Notes: generated by a model not told the origin, from the letters alone. A stretch of DNA of 64,000 nt from Bacteroidota bacterium (GCA_019136655.1 JAGVTU010000010.1:62001-126000), one strand, 5' to 3'; positions 1-9,458 are shown, counted from the first letter of the stretch. Translations and numbers: made by a program.

Positions 1-2
1 AC

Positions 3-80
3 TCATTGTCTGCAGGTATCTACACTGTAACTGTAAACAACGGAAATGAACAAGTAACTAAGAAATTTGTAAAAGAATAA
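3..80 (+). CDS. C-terminal end of a T9SS-secreted protein (partial)
   Basis: The first 80 bases carry an open frame ending in TAA at 78-80; the gene begins before the window. The visible 25 residues read SLSAGIYTVTVNNGNEQV followed by TKKFVKE. This is the last strand of a type A type IX secretion sorting domain: the 'L..GiY.v.v' strand, then a K-rich tail ending in a basic/acidic pair. The upstream part and function of the protein cannot be seen. It was probably exported and attached to the cell surface or released by the T9SS. It converges on the next gene, also a T9SS cargo gene, and the two share a hairpin terminator. Confidence 0.75.
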   Translation, partial: SLSAGIYTVTVNNGNEQVTKKFVKE

Positions 81-100
81 TTCCGTTTCCAAAACAATCA

Positions 101-134
101 AAAAAGGCTGCCTTTTCGAGGCAGCCTTTTTTAT
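101..134. terminator. Hairpin terminator between convergent T9SS genes
   Basis: An 11-bp stem (AAAAGGCTGCC at 102-112, GGCAGCCTTTT at 120-130) encloses a 7-nt loop. T-runs follow on the plus strand, and the A-run before the stem gives a T-run on the minus strand, so it can stop transcription both ways. The stop codon of the minus-strand gene at 131-133 abuts it. Confidence 0.85.
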
Positions 135-1798
135 TTTATCCTGATGAGCTTTTTATTTACCTCTGTAAAGTTTCCCGTTTGAATTGATATTCCATAAATT
201 CCTTTGGCTAACTTAGAAGTATTTATTTGTAATCCGGAATCAATACCTGTTTCACGAATTATTTCCTGCCCTGCTATATCAGTAATTGTAATATTATATG
301 ATATCTGCTTTGAAAAATTAACAGAAATATAATCAGTAAAAGGATTTGGATATACCTGAATGCTCTCTTCTGATAAAACTGGTGTTAGATAACCTGTTGG
401 ACTAAAGCTATATTTCGCAAAATAGCCATCACGTGAACCTGCACTGTTAAGAAAATTTATTCCGCTTGAAGGATTAAAATCAACAGACTGTTCAAATCCT
501 CCTGCTATGTAAATAGCATTTGCTCTATCTGCAACAAAATTCCTTGTAAAATCAAATCCTGAACTCCCACATCTGAAAGCATTAATATAATTACCTGAGT
601 CATCGTAATGCGCAACAAACAAATCTGCCAACCCACTCGAATTAAGTGATGCAATCGTGATATCGGGATCAAAGTCTGCTGTGTTTGAAAAATAACCTGT
701 AAACAACAGTGTATTATCTTTCAGTTCACTAAATGCATATCCTACATCCATTCCACTTCCACCTACACGTTTAGCAAAAATATAATTACCTGTATTGGAA
801 TATTTGGCAAAATAGGCATCATAAGGACCCTGAGACAGCAATGCTGATGTATCAATACCGGGATCAAAATCTGTATATCCGCTAAACATTCCACATGTGA
901 GAATATCATTGTTGTGATCCATACTTATACCAAAAGGAATACATCCTTTTATTGTAAATGCCCACAAGTAACTTCCAATATTGCTAAATGAAGCTATAAA
1001 TGCAGTTGTTCCATCTGCATAAAGAGTATCCATGTTATCTATAATAAGTGTATCATTAAAAGTACCTGTAACGTAGGTAAAACCATTAACATCAGCAGTT
1101 ATATTATATGAATACTCATCCCCTTTACCACCAATTTGCGAAACCCAAAGCAAATTTCCAATCGGTGTAAATTTTCCCAATGCCACATCTGTATGGTCAT
1201 TGCCATAAAGCCCTGTCTGAACCAAACCATTATCCAAAAACGCACTGTCAGAAAAAGCACCAGTAAATAATATCAAATAGTTTTTATAGTCTATTCTATA
1301 AATAATGTCATTGCTGCTTCCCCCCATACCTCTTGCCCAAATGAGTGTGCCTGTAGAATCATATTTAGCAATAAAACCATCCTGACCTCCACGGTTGTTC
1401 AATAAATAAGTTGGCCCATTCGGATTGAAATCGGCACCGGTATCAAAAACACCACAGATATAAATATTTCCATATTCATCAACTGCAGGGTCAGCGTAAG
1501 TCAGCTCTTCACCTGCACCACCTATGGCAATTGCCCATAAATAATTACCTGCACTGTCATAACGTGCCAAAAAAATATCATTCCCTCCACTGCTCGTAAG
1601 GTTATGCGTTGCTGCTGAGGGATCAAAATCAGCAGTCCCTGAAAAATACCCGCTCACAATAATATTGCTGCTGCTGTCAACAGCAATCCCCATAGCATTC
1701 TCAAACTGTGTTCCTCCTACCCTTTTCGCAAAGCTGAATGTCTGTCCGCAGGAAACAACCGGGACTAAAAAAAATATACAGGCTATCAGTTTATTCAT
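131..1798 (-). CDS. Secreted SBBP/beta-propeller-like protein with T9SS type A sorting domain
   Basis: A 555-residue exported protein. An N-terminal signal peptide (about residues 1-19, ending ..VVSCGQ) precedes roughly eight repeats of about 50 residues. The repeats have the shape 'GG...ed.a.giavD..gNiyvtG.f..tadFdp......s.G..DiFvakYd..Gnylwa', which is the SBBP (seven-bladed propeller-like) pattern. The last ~75 residues (from VYPNPFTDYISV) form a type A T9SS sorting domain with the YPNP and 'L.kGiY.i.i' strands. It is therefore likely secreted through the type IX system and anchored or released at the surface. Its ligand or activity is unknown. The Asp-rich 'DFDP' turns suggest calcium binding, by analogy only. 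Confidence 0.85.
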   Translation of the reverse strand: MNKLIACIFFLVPVVSCGQTFSFAKRVGGTQFENAMGIAVDSSSNIIVSGYFSGTADFDPSAATHNLTSSGGNDIFLARYDSAGNYLWAIAIGGAGEELTYADPAVDEYGNIYICGVFDTGADFNPNGPTYLLNNRGGQDGFIAKYDSTGTLIWARGMGGSSNDIIYRIDYKNYLILFTGAFSDSAFLDNGLVQTGLYGNDHTDVALGKFTPIGNLLWVSQIGGKGDEYSYNITADVNGFTYVTGTFNDTLIIDNMDTLYADGTTAFIASFSNIGSYLWAFTIKGCIPFGISMDHNNDILTCGMFSGYTDFDPGIDTSALLSQGPYDAYFAKYSNTGNYIFAKRVGGSGMDVGYAFSELKDNTLLFTGYFSNTADFDPDITIASLNSSGLADLFVAHYDDSGNYINAFRCGSSGFDFTRNFVADRANAIYIAGGFEQSVDFNPSSGINFLNSAGSRDGYFAKYSFSPTGYLTPVLSEESIQVYPNPFTDYISVNFSKQISYNITITDIAGQEIIRETGIDSGLQINTSKLAKGIYGISIQTGNFTEVNKKLIRIK

Positions 1799-1875
1799 AG
1801 TGATGATCTATGAATACAAAGTAACACAATTATCCTAATTCTTGCCTGTTGTTAATGCATCATTGTGATTGTTCA

Positions 1876-1903
1876 ATAAAAAAGCGCCTCTTTGTGAGGC
1901 GCT
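1876..1903 (-). terminator. Terminator of the M16 peptidase operon
   Basis: A perfect 8-bp inverted repeat AGCGCCTC / GAGGCGCT (1883-1890, 1896-1903) with a 5-nt loop. Read on the minus strand it is followed by a run of six T, as expected for an intrinsic terminator downstream of the peptidase pair. Confidence 0.8.
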
Positions 1904-1964
1904 AATCATATCAATTAATAAACTTAATAATTACTTTACAACTATGACTTCAATATCACAATCA

Positions 1965-3290
1965 TTAATACGGACTTTCCAACCCCTTTTCGTGTTTGGT
2001 CTGTTTGAAATCATCCTTAGTTACTGCGTCTTTCTTTCCCAGGTAGCTCCACTTAATGGCTGCAGTGTACTTATTAAAGGTGTTGTTAATGTCTTTAAGT
2101 TTAGCACTATTAATTTTTTCAGTGAATGCATCATCCATTTTCCATGAACCGGCAGCTTCACTTCTACCTAATGCTCCTGACTGCGCTTCTGATGTTTCTA
2201 ATTTCTGATAATAATTAGTCAGGAATTTCTGGCGCATATCCTTCAACTCTTTATCGGTAAATCCATTTTTCTTTACTGAATCAATGATGGACACCATTAC
2301 ATCAAGAGCTGCCTTTGGATCTGTAGTAGATATATATATGTAAGAATAAGGAGAAGTTATAGCTCCACTGTTATACCCTGCTGCTGGTGCATATGATAAG
2401 CTCCTTTTTGTTCTTAGTTCCACAAAGAAGCGGTCATATAACATTCTCATGGCAAGGCTTATTTGTACTCCTTCATCAGAGTTAAGAGATGGTGCACTCA
2501 TAATTCCCATCAGATAATTGGTTGCTATGTCACGATCCACAATTACTTCACTTCCTTTAGTAATCAACAATTTATTTTCAATCTTAGGTTGCGTGCCAAT
2601 TGGTAGTTTTGCTATAGACTGACGAACACGATCCACAATATCCTTCTCATTAAGATCTCCTACTACAACAAGATATGCACGTCCTTTCGTAACTATACTT
2701 TTATAATATTTTGACACATCATCCAAAGTAAGCTTTTCAATACTCGCAACAGAACCATCTGGTTGTTTTGCATAATTACGTCCTTTGAAAGTTTCTTCCA
2801 TTGCAATTATATTTAGTGAACCATCTGCATCTGATTCCCTTTGTTTCGCACCTGAAAGTGCTTTCTCTTTTTCCAAATCAAATTCCTTAGCATCAAATGC
2901 AGGATTCATCACAGCATCAGCAAACAGATTCCATGATTCATTCCAGAATGGTTTAAGGCATGTCATACTCAGATTACCATAATCAAGTGTGGACATTGAA
3001 CTAAAACTGGTACCAATTTTTTCAGCTGCATCATTAAAAGCCACCTTATCCATTTTTTTTGTGCCACCGTTCATTGCTATTGCAAAAGCGAGATTCTCAA
3101 TTCCTTCTTTATCTTTAGCATAATTTGCCGTTCCGCCTTTAATGTACAGTCGTACACTTATAACTTCTTTCGGTGTATGTCTGAAAATTACTTTCAAACC
3201 ATCAACATTAATTTCTTTTGTTGACTGTGATAAAGCTGCTGTGCTAATAAAAGCAGCAATCATCAAGGTGGTGATATATTTCAATTTCAT
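1965..3290 (-). CDS. M16 family metallopeptidase, non-catalytic (R/Y-pair) subunit
   Basis: A 441-residue exported protein with a signal peptide (1-21, ..AALSQS) and the two homologous alpha/beta lobes of a pitrilysin-type half enzyme. The zinc motif HxxEH is absent: the aligned stretch reads ENLAFAIAMNGG near residue 66. The C-terminal lobe keeps the substrate-binding Arg/Tyr element (LRTKRSLSYAP, R293/R296 and Y300). The upstream gene has the reverse pattern. Known two-subunit M16B enzymes and mitochondrial processing peptidase split zinc site and R/Y pair between partners in this way, so the two genes very likely encode one periplasmic heterodimer. It is the second gene of a two-gene operon, 18 bp behind its partner, and ends before a strong terminator. 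The substrate is unknown. Confidence 0.9.
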   Translation of the reverse strand: MKLKYITTLMIAAFISTAALSQSTKEINVDGLKVIFRHTPKEVISVRLYIKGGTANYAKDKEGIENLAFAIAMNGGTKKMDKVAFNDAAEKIGTSFSSMSTLDYGNLSMTCLKPFWNESWNLFADAVMNPAFDAKEFDLEKEKALSGAKQRESDADGSLNIIAMEETFKGRNYAKQPDGSVASIEKLTLDDVSKYYKSIVTKGRAYLVVVGDLNEKDIVDRVRQSIAKLPIGTQPKIENKLLITKGSEVIVDRDIATNYLMGIMSAPSLNSDEGVQISLAMRMLYDRFFVELRTKRSLSYAPAAGYNSGAITSPYSYIYISTTDPKAALDVMVSIIDSVKKNGFTDKELKDMRQKFLTNYYQKLETSEAQSGALGRSEAAGSWKMDDAFTEKINSAKLKDINNTFNKYTAAIKWSYLGKKDAVTKDDFKQTKHEKGLESPY

Positions 3291-3308
3291 CTGATTTCTG
3301 TATTAAAG

Positions 3309-4679
3309 TTATTTTAAAATGTCTTCTGCCTTATTAACACCTAACTTCTCCTTTATAGAAGGAGAAAGTAATAATCCTGTTACTGAAGGTTTATCTTTAA
3401 TATATTTTTCAACATATTCTTTTATGTCTGCACGGGTTACATTCTTAATCATATCATTATATGTTGTATAATAATCTATACTTGCAGAAGCCCACCAAAA
3501 GGTAACAGTATGTACATACGATGATGTTTTCTCCTTAGAAAATATATCATCTATTATCAATTTGTTTTTTGCTGTTTCAAGTTGTTCATCAGTAAAATAA
3601 TCCGGAGCATCAAACCTTGATATTTGCTGAATAAGTTTTGAGTAGAAACTCTTTAGTTTCATTGGATTTGGAACTACAAACAACTGAATGGGACCGGTAT
3701 ATTTACAAGTCTGATATCCAATGAAAGCCTGCAATGCATAACCACTGTCAACCAGAGATTTTTGAAATTCGGAAGAAGTTAATCCCAAAATAGTACTGAA
3801 AACATCAGCAGCATAAGTTGCCTTTAAATCGTTTCGGGTATCAGGTCCATGAAATCCCATTGTCAACATAGGCATTTTTGCATTCTTATCTATAGTTAAA
3901 AATTTGGTTTGTCCTGCCAAAGGTTCAAACTCCGGTATTGGCCATTTTTGAAATGGGTCAAAATCACATGGTTTCCAGTCTCCAAAAACTTTAATAGCTT
4001 TATTAAACACTTCATCGTGTTGAACATCACCGGCTACTACCAAAATAGAATTATTAGGATAATAATACTTTTCCTTTATGACATTCATCTTTTCAGCATT
4101 AGCAGTTAAGATTACATCGTGCAATCCGATAGGATTCTTACGGTAATAATTTTGTCCCCACATCTGACGATCGAAATCCTGAATCAAAAAGAATGCGGGA
4201 TTAGATTCTGCTCTTTGAAACTCACCATCCACTACCGGGTTTTCATTTTTCATCTCTTGCTCTAAGAATAATGGATAACGAATTGCATTATTCATAAACT
4301 CAAGTCCTTCATCTATCAGTTTGTTACTAAGTGTGAAGAAATAGTTTACACGCTCGTTAGAAGTTGTACCGTTAAAAGAAATACCAAGTTCATTCACCCG
4401 TTCAAGAAATTTTTCCTGTGAAGGAATGGCTTTGTTTGCTTTAAAAAACATGTGTTCATATAAATGCGATAATCCATTATATGCAGAATCTTCTGTGAAT
4501 GAACCATTCCTTACACTAACTTCAATTGTTACTAATGGCACTGAATTATCTTCAATTACCAACACCTCCAGTCCGTTAGGCAACTTTTTCATAAAGAAAT
4601 TGGAAGGCAGATTCTTTTGTGCCATGGCAGATATAGAAAAACCTATCAGGCACACTCCGGTGAAAATTTTCTTAAACAT
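3309..4679 (-). CDS. M16 family metallopeptidase, catalytic zinc subunit
   Basis: A 456-residue exported protein with a signal peptide (1-20, ..ISAMAQK). The inverted zinc motif HLYEH (H72, E75, H76) is present, and the third zinc ligand lies 77 residues further on (E153, in VVDGEFQRAES). This spacing is that of M16 peptidases. The region corresponding to the C-terminal R/Y pair is degenerate (SLVDSGYALQAFIGY), so substrate docking is probably supplied by the neighbouring subunit. It is the first gene of the two-gene operon, and both products carry signal peptides, pointing to the periplasm. The reading frame and ATG start with signal peptide are unambiguous. Physiological substrates cannot be told from sequence. 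Confidence 0.92.
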   Translation of the reverse strand: MFKKIFTGVCLIGFSISAMAQKNLPSNFFMKKLPNGLEVLVIEDNSVPLVTIEVSVRNGSFTEDSAYNGLSHLYEHMFFKANKAIPSQEKFLERVNELGISFNGTTSNERVNYFFTLSNKLIDEGLEFMNNAIRYPLFLEQEMKNENPVVDGEFQRAESNPAFFLIQDFDRQMWGQNYYRKNPIGLHDVILTANAEKMNVIKEKYYYPNNSILVVAGDVQHDEVFNKAIKVFGDWKPCDFDPFQKWPIPEFEPLAGQTKFLTIDKNAKMPMLTMGFHGPDTRNDLKATYAADVFSTILGLTSSEFQKSLVDSGYALQAFIGYQTCKYTGPIQLFVVPNPMKLKSFYSKLIQQISRFDAPDYFTDEQLETAKNKLIIDDIFSKEKTSSYVHTVTFWWASASIDYYTTYNDMIKNVTRADIKEYVEKYIKDKPSVTGLLLSPSIKEKLGVNKAEDILK

Positions 4680-4765
4680 TTGTGATTTGATTATTAGACT
4701 ACAAATAAAATTACTTAATACCAGTAAAAAAGTTAAAATTAAGTTATGATTGAGGCTTGTATACT

Positions 4766-6313
4766 TTACTTTGCTATAACAAATTTTTGATTAGCAGATA
4801 CTACACCATCTTTCTGAGTTCTGACAAGATAAATTCCTTTGCTCAACTTACTGATTTCAATATCCACAGTACGAGTTCTCTCAGTATAAGCGGTTTCATT
4901 AACAATTTTACCGGTTAAATCACTGATTGAAATTTTATCAAACCCTGCATCCGATTGTATCCTTATAATTGATGTAGCAGGATTTGGATAAATTTGAACA
5001 TTGTCTATTGATGATAAATTATCATTAACACCTGTGAAAGTTAATACACTTGTGTATCGAGCCACTGCAAAATTATTTACAGCACCTGAAGCATAAAATC
5101 CTGCTGCAACTAAGTAAGAGTTTGAAGGCTGAACTGCCAAAGCTGATACCCCTGAATTCCCCGGAAATGATGTAGTATTGAATCCTGATCCATTATATAA
5201 CCCATCCATTATACCTAGTGTATCAAGTCGCATTACCATAAAATCACTTACCCCACCATTTGTTATTGACCCTGCACCAACAATATACTCATCTTGTGGC
5301 GCTATTGCATTCAGTAACTCAATACCTCCTAAGTCGTTTAGCGAAACACCATTGACTCCAAAACTGTTATCAATTGAACCATTACTTAAAAACCGCATTA
5401 CTACAACGTCCATATTGGTAGCAACTTGAGATGATCCGCCTGCAATTATTCTGTGATTGGCATCTATGTACATTGAGTTAATGATTTCAGATTGTGTAAA
5501 TAATGTATAAGTTGAAACTCCATTAAACCCGAATGTCTGATCTAAAAATCCGGCAGTATCATATCTGGCTAATGCATATGAATTAGCAGTTCGGCCTCCA
5601 ACAACAATCTTTCTGGTACCCTGATCGAGCATAATAGTGTTTATCTGATCCCATGTCGTGCCTAAGGAAGTACGCACTTTTCCACCATTAGCAAAATATG
5701 GATCTATACTTCCATTCGGATTGTACCTTACCAATGCAAAATCTCCGTTGTTTAGTGTATCGAATGATACTCCTGCCAAAATAATTTTCCCATCATTGGG
5801 CTGTATGGCCATAGCATAAGCAATATTAAAACCGGGAACAATTGAAGTTTGTGTTTTACCTCCGGAGCCGAATGTTGCATCCGGTTGACCAATGTTAGTT
5901 AGTCTGGCAACAGCAAAATTAGTCTGTGTGGGTGTCTGATAACTTCCTGCCACTACAATATATCCATTTGACTGAATACCAATTGCACGTGCCACACTGT
6001 TTCCTGAACCAAATGAAATAGTGGTCTTTCCTCCAGTTCCGAATTGATTATCCAATGTGCCATTTGAATTATATCTGGCTATCGCAAACAGATTACTGGT
6101 TCCATTACTGCTTTCCCCTGCAACTATTATCTTGCCATCTGATTGAACGGCCACAGCTCTTGCAATACATGCATTGCTATTAAAAGCTGTCATTACCTTT
6201 CCATTCACGCCAAAGGTTGAATCTAATGTGCCGGGTAAATTAATCTGTGACCATGAAATTTTAGGCAAGGTCAAAATTACTGCTAAAGCAGAAATGAGTA
6301 TAACTCTGTTCAT
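4766..6313 (-). CDS. Secreted delta-60 repeat protein with T9SS type A sorting domain
   Basis: A 515-residue exported protein. The signal peptide (1-22, ..ISWSQI) is followed by about seven delta-60 repeats of roughly 55 residues, pattern 'G.lD.tFG..Gk......s......a.aiq.dgkIivaG......fa.aRyn.nG'. Residues from about 440 carry the type A T9SS sorting domain (VQIYPNPATSIIRI ... LSKGIYLVRTQ ... KFVIAK). The repeats probably form a beta-propeller exposed at the cell surface. The architecture resembles the SBBP protein at 131-1798, with a different repeat family. The binding partner is unknown. Confidence 0.88.
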   Translation of the reverse strand: MNRVILISALAVILTLPKISWSQINLPGTLDSTFGVNGKVMTAFNSNACIARAVAVQSDGKIIVAGESSNGTSNLFAIARYNSNGTLDNQFGTGGKTTISFGSGNSVARAIGIQSNGYIVVAGSYQTPTQTNFAVARLTNIGQPDATFGSGGKTQTSIVPGFNIAYAMAIQPNDGKIILAGVSFDTLNNGDFALVRYNPNGSIDPYFANGGKVRTSLGTTWDQINTIMLDQGTRKIVVGGRTANSYALARYDTAGFLDQTFGFNGVSTYTLFTQSEIINSMYIDANHRIIAGGSSQVATNMDVVVMRFLSNGSIDNSFGVNGVSLNDLGGIELLNAIAPQDEYIVGAGSITNGGVSDFMVMRLDTLGIMDGLYNGSGFNTTSFPGNSGVSALAVQPSNSYLVAAGFYASGAVNNFAVARYTSVLTFTGVNDNLSSIDNVQIYPNPATSIIRIQSDAGFDKISISDLTGKIVNETAYTERTRTVDIEISKLSKGIYLVRTQKDGVVSANQKFVIAK

Positions 6314-6336
6314 GTAAAATATTTTTATTTTATCTG

Positions 6337-6344
6337 CAAATATA
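6337..6344 (-). promoter_or_regulatory. -7 promoter element (TATATTTG) of the delta-60 repeat gene
   Basis: TATATTTG on the minus strand, 24 bp before the start codon, fits the Bacteroidota -7 consensus TAnnTTTG. No clear TTTG lies 19-21 bp upstream. Confidence 0.5.
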
Positions 6345-6481
6345 GAATTTAAGTCAAAATATAATAATTTTTAAAAAGCGATTGAATATAAACCGATTGA
6401 TAAAGCCATTTATAAATAATCTCTCTTAAAATTGTCAATAAATTAACGTCTATTTATACATTCCCTCATTCAATAAAATCT

Positions 6482-6489
6482 TACTTTTG
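6482..6489 (+). promoter_or_regulatory. -7 promoter element (TACTTTTG) of the E2 gene
   Basis: TACTTTTG fits TAnnTTTG and ends 26 bp before the ATG at 6516. A convincing -33 TTTG at the usual distance is not visible. Confidence 0.5.
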
Positions 6490-6515
6490 AGCGATTAAAA
6501 ATATTCAGAATTATT

Positions 6516-7838
6516 ATGTCGCAAGTGGAATTAAAAATGCCCAAAATGGGCGAAAGTGTAGCTGAAGCCACCATAATCAAATGGTTGAAAAATGAAGGTG
6601 ACCGCGTTGAACAGGATGAACCTGTTTTAGAAATAGCAACCGATAAAGTAGATTCAGAAGTGCCATCAACTGCCGCTGGAATACTTGTCAAGCATCTTTT
6701 CAAAGAAGGCGATGTTGTTGCAGTGGGCGCAGCTATTGCCATCATCGGTGAATCTGCATCTGATGCTCCTGCCAAAGTCGTAGCAGCACCACCTGCAAAA
6801 GCAGAACCTGTTGCAACTCCTAAAACTGAACCTTCTGTTGCAAAGCCTATACAACATTCAACCACCTTAACTGCTGCGTCAGTAGGCAATCGTTTTTATT
6901 CACCATTGGTTAAAACCATTGCGCAACAGGAAAATATTTCTTCTGCAGAGTTAGATACGATTATTGGCACCGGTGCCGAAGGTCGTGTTACAAAAAAAGA
7001 TGTCCTTCAGTACCTGCAAAACAGAAATGATTCAAATGGAAAAGTTGCTGCTTCTCCTGCCCCTGCTCCAACAACAGCTCCATCACAATCTCAGCCTGCA
7101 GCAAAACCTGCTGTTTCAGTTGATGGTGATGTAGAAATCATTGAAATGGATCGTATGCGTAAACTCATTGCCGATCACATGGTAATGTCTAAGCATACGT
7201 CACCACATGTAACCTCATTTGTTGAAGCTGACGTTACCAATATGGTAATGTGGAGAAATAAAATCAAGAATGATTTTGAGAAAAGAGAGAAGGAAAAAAT
7301 CACCTTCACACCGCTTTTTATTGAAGCTGTGGTCAGAGCAATTAAAGATTTTCCAATGATAAACTGTTCATTGGACGGCACACGCATCCTGGTTAAGAAA
7401 AACATTAACATCGGAATGGCTACTGCTTTGCCCTCAGGAAATCTGATAGTTCCTGTGATTAAAAATGCCGATCGGATGAATCTTGTAGGTTTGACAAAAT
7501 CAGTTAATGATTTAAGTAATCGTGCACGAAAAAACAAACTCTCTCCTGACGAAATTCAGGGAGGTACATTCACGTTAACCAATGTTGGAACTTTTGGTAA
7601 TGTGATGGGAACTCCTATCATCAATCAGCCCCAGGTAGCTATTTTGGCAACAGGCGCCATCAGAAAAAAACCTGCCGTAATCGAAACAGAATTCGGAGAT
7701 ACAATCGGAATCCGACACATGATGTTCCTCTCATTATCTTATGATCACAGGATTGTAGACGGAAGTCTTGGCGGAAGTTTTGTGCGCAGAGTAGCTGACT
7801 ATCTTGAACAGTTTGACATTAACAGGAATGCATTTTAA
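6516..7838 (+). CDS. Dihydrolipoamide acyltransferase (E2) of a 2-oxoacid dehydrogenase complex
   Basis: A 440-residue E2 core subunit that transfers acyl groups from lipoyl arms to CoA. Residues 1-78 are a single lipoyl domain with the modified lysine in EIATDKVDSEV (K44). An Ala/Pro/Lys linker follows, then a peripheral subunit-binding domain (about 127-170, RFYSPLVKTIAQQ ... GRVTKKDVLQYL), a second Ala/Pro linker, and the catalytic domain from about 210. The catalytic motif is DHRIVDG (H411, D415). The fused E1 alpha/beta gene at 40842-42818 probably encodes its partner. Substrate choice between branched-chain oxoacids and pyruvate cannot be settled from sequence, though the fused E1 favours branched-chain or mixed use. 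A -7 element lies directly upstream. Confidence 0.92.
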   Translation: MSQVELKMPKMGESVAEATIIKWLKNEGDRVEQDEPVLEIATDKVDSEVPSTAAGILVKHLFKEGDVVAVGAAIAIIGESASDAPAKVVAAPPAKAEPVATPKTEPSVAKPIQHSTTLTAASVGNRFYSPLVKTIAQQENISSAELDTIIGTGAEGRVTKKDVLQYLQNRNDSNGKVAASPAPAPTTAPSQSQPAAKPAVSVDGDVEIIEMDRMRKLIADHMVMSKHTSPHVTSFVEADVTNMVMWRNKIKNDFEKREKEKITFTPLFIEAVVRAIKDFPMINCSLDGTRILVKKNINIGMATALPSGNLIVPVIKNADRMNLVGLTKSVNDLSNRARKNKLSPDEIQGGTFTLTNVGTFGNVMGTPIINQPQVAILATGAIRKKPAVIETEFGDTIGIRHMMFLSLSYDHRIVDGSLGGSFVRRVADYLEQFDINRNAF

Positions 7839-7839
7839 A

Positions 7840-9450
7840 ATGAAGTATATTAAATTTTATACAGCTCTAATTGCTCTTACAGTATGTGTAACTTATTCAG
7901 TTGCGCAACAAAGTAAAAAACCCGCAAAAACGGTACAGTTATCAAAAGATCAAATTAGTTCAATAAAGAAAGAAGCAGCTGAATATTATAAAAGTGAAAA
8001 TTATAAATCAGCATTGGAACTTTATAAGCAATTGCAGGCAAGTGTTCCTGATGATGCGGAATTTAATTACAGATTAGGAGTATGTTATCTCAATACCAAT
8101 ATCAACAAAAAAGCGGCTGCCGGTTTTCTTGTTAAAGCTGCTGCTTCAAAAAATGCTCCTAAGGATGTGAACTTACATCTTGGAAGAGCATTACTTATAC
8201 TCGAAGAGTTGGATGATGCTGCCGATACTTATGAGAAGTATAAAATTGATAATCATGGCAAGGTAAATCCAAAAGTTAATTTGGAAAATCAGGTTGAATG
8301 GTGCTATCATGCACGCGATTTAAAGAAAACTCCGGTTGAAGTAACCTTTACCAATTTAGGAAAATTAGTAAATTCCATCAACAACGATTATCGCCCCGTT
8401 TGCAATCTGATAGGAGACCGAATTTATTTTTCGTCCAACAGAAAAGGTAATACAGGAGCTATTGTAGATGGTTATGGTGAATTAATTTCTGACGGATATT
8501 TTACTAGTAAGGATACCGGGTTTGCAAAGGCAAAGAATTTTGGTCCTAACATAAATGATTTGTATTATGATGAACCACTTCACTTAAACACCAATGGCGA
8601 CAGGCTTTTGCTTTACAAAGAAGGTGGTTCTGCTGCATCTCCGCTTTACACCGCTGAGTTGAATGGAAAATCTTTTAACAAAGCGGTTCCTGTACTTAAA
8701 TTTCCTGCAGGTAAAATAGAAGGGGCATCTATGTCTTCTGATGGTAAGACAATTTATTTTTCTGCCGATTTAAAAGGTGGAAAAGGTGGAAAAGATATTT
8801 GGAAAACTACTTTAAATGAAAAAGGAGTTTGGTCAGACCCACAAAACCTGGGTGATGGCATCAACACTAAATATGATGAAGTAAATCCTTGGTTGTTTTT
8901 TGATGACCATACATTGTTTTTTGCTTCTGAAGGTCACAATAGCATGGGAGGCTTCGATATTTTTATGAGCTCTCAGCCTGATGCTGCTATGGAATGGAGT
9001 AAAGCTTCTAATCTTGGATATCCTCTCAACAATACAGACGATAATAAGTATTTCTGTCTGACTGCTGATGGAAAAACAGGTTTTATTACAGCTGCTACCG
9101 AAAATGGTATTGGCGAACTTGACTTAATAAAATTTGTGACTGCCAAACCGATTTTACAACCTGACAGAGTGGTAACTAAAATTACTTTCCAAAAACCTGA
9201 CGGTACTCCTGCTCGTGATGCAATGTGCCTTTTAGTAAAAAACGAAACCGGTGAAAACATAGGGCTTTATAAAGCAAACAGTGCAACAGGAATTATGATG
9301 GCATATCTTGCTCCCGGTAATTATAAACTCAAAGTAAAAGGAGTAAAATCCGGAAGACTGGATGAGGATTTTACCATTACAGGAAATGAAAAAGATTTAC
9401 AATATATCCGCACTATAAAACTTAACCCTCTTATCAAAGACAAGAAATAA
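7840..9450 (+). CDS. Exported TPR - PD40 propeller - carboxypeptidase-regulatory-like protein, no OmpA domain
   Basis: A 536-residue protein starting at the ATG at 7840, one base after the E2 stop. An upstream ATG at 7804 would lie inside E2 and would bury the signal peptide (MKYIKFYTALIALTVCV..). Order of domains: signal peptide, 2-3 TPR-like helices (about residues 30-130), PD40/WD40-like blades (about 150-430, with 'DG.tiYFsadl.gGkGgkDIw' and 'DDHTLFFaSeGhnsmGGfDIF' signatures), and a carboxypeptidase-regulatory-like beta-sandwich at the end ('A.cllVkNetgenig.ykans.tG...ylaPGnYklkvk'). Bacteroidota relatives such as PorE-type proteins usually end in an OmpA peptidoglycan-binding domain; this one stops before it. 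The role is unknown; a periplasmic scaffold is likely. Confidence 0.8.
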   Translation: MKYIKFYTALIALTVCVTYSVAQQSKKPAKTVQLSKDQISSIKKEAAEYYKSENYKSALELYKQLQASVPDDAEFNYRLGVCYLNTNINKKAAAGFLVKAAASKNAPKDVNLHLGRALLILEELDDAADTYEKYKIDNHGKVNPKVNLENQVEWCYHARDLKKTPVEVTFTNLGKLVNSINNDYRPVCNLIGDRIYFSSNRKGNTGAIVDGYGELISDGYFTSKDTGFAKAKNFGPNINDLYYDEPLHLNTNGDRLLLYKEGGSAASPLYTAELNGKSFNKAVPVLKFPAGKIEGASMSSDGKTIYFSADLKGGKGGKDIWKTTLNEKGVWSDPQNLGDGINTKYDEVNPWLFFDDHTLFFASEGHNSMGGFDIFMSSQPDAAMEWSKASNLGYPLNNTDDNKYFCLTADGKTGFITAATENGIGELDLIKFVTAKPILQPDRVVTKITFQKPDGTPARDAMCLLVKNETGENIGLYKANSATGIMMAYLAPGNYKLKVKGVKSGRLDEDFTITGNEKDLQYIRTIKLNPLIKDKK

Positions 9451-9458
9451 TACGCGTA

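Noticed and set aside
6368..6384. A 15-base sequence (CAATCGCTTTTTAAA) shared between the regions before the delta-60 gene/E2 and the E1 gene
   Set aside because: A few such matches are expected by chance in 64 kb of AT-rich DNA, and orientation relative to E1 and E2 differs.
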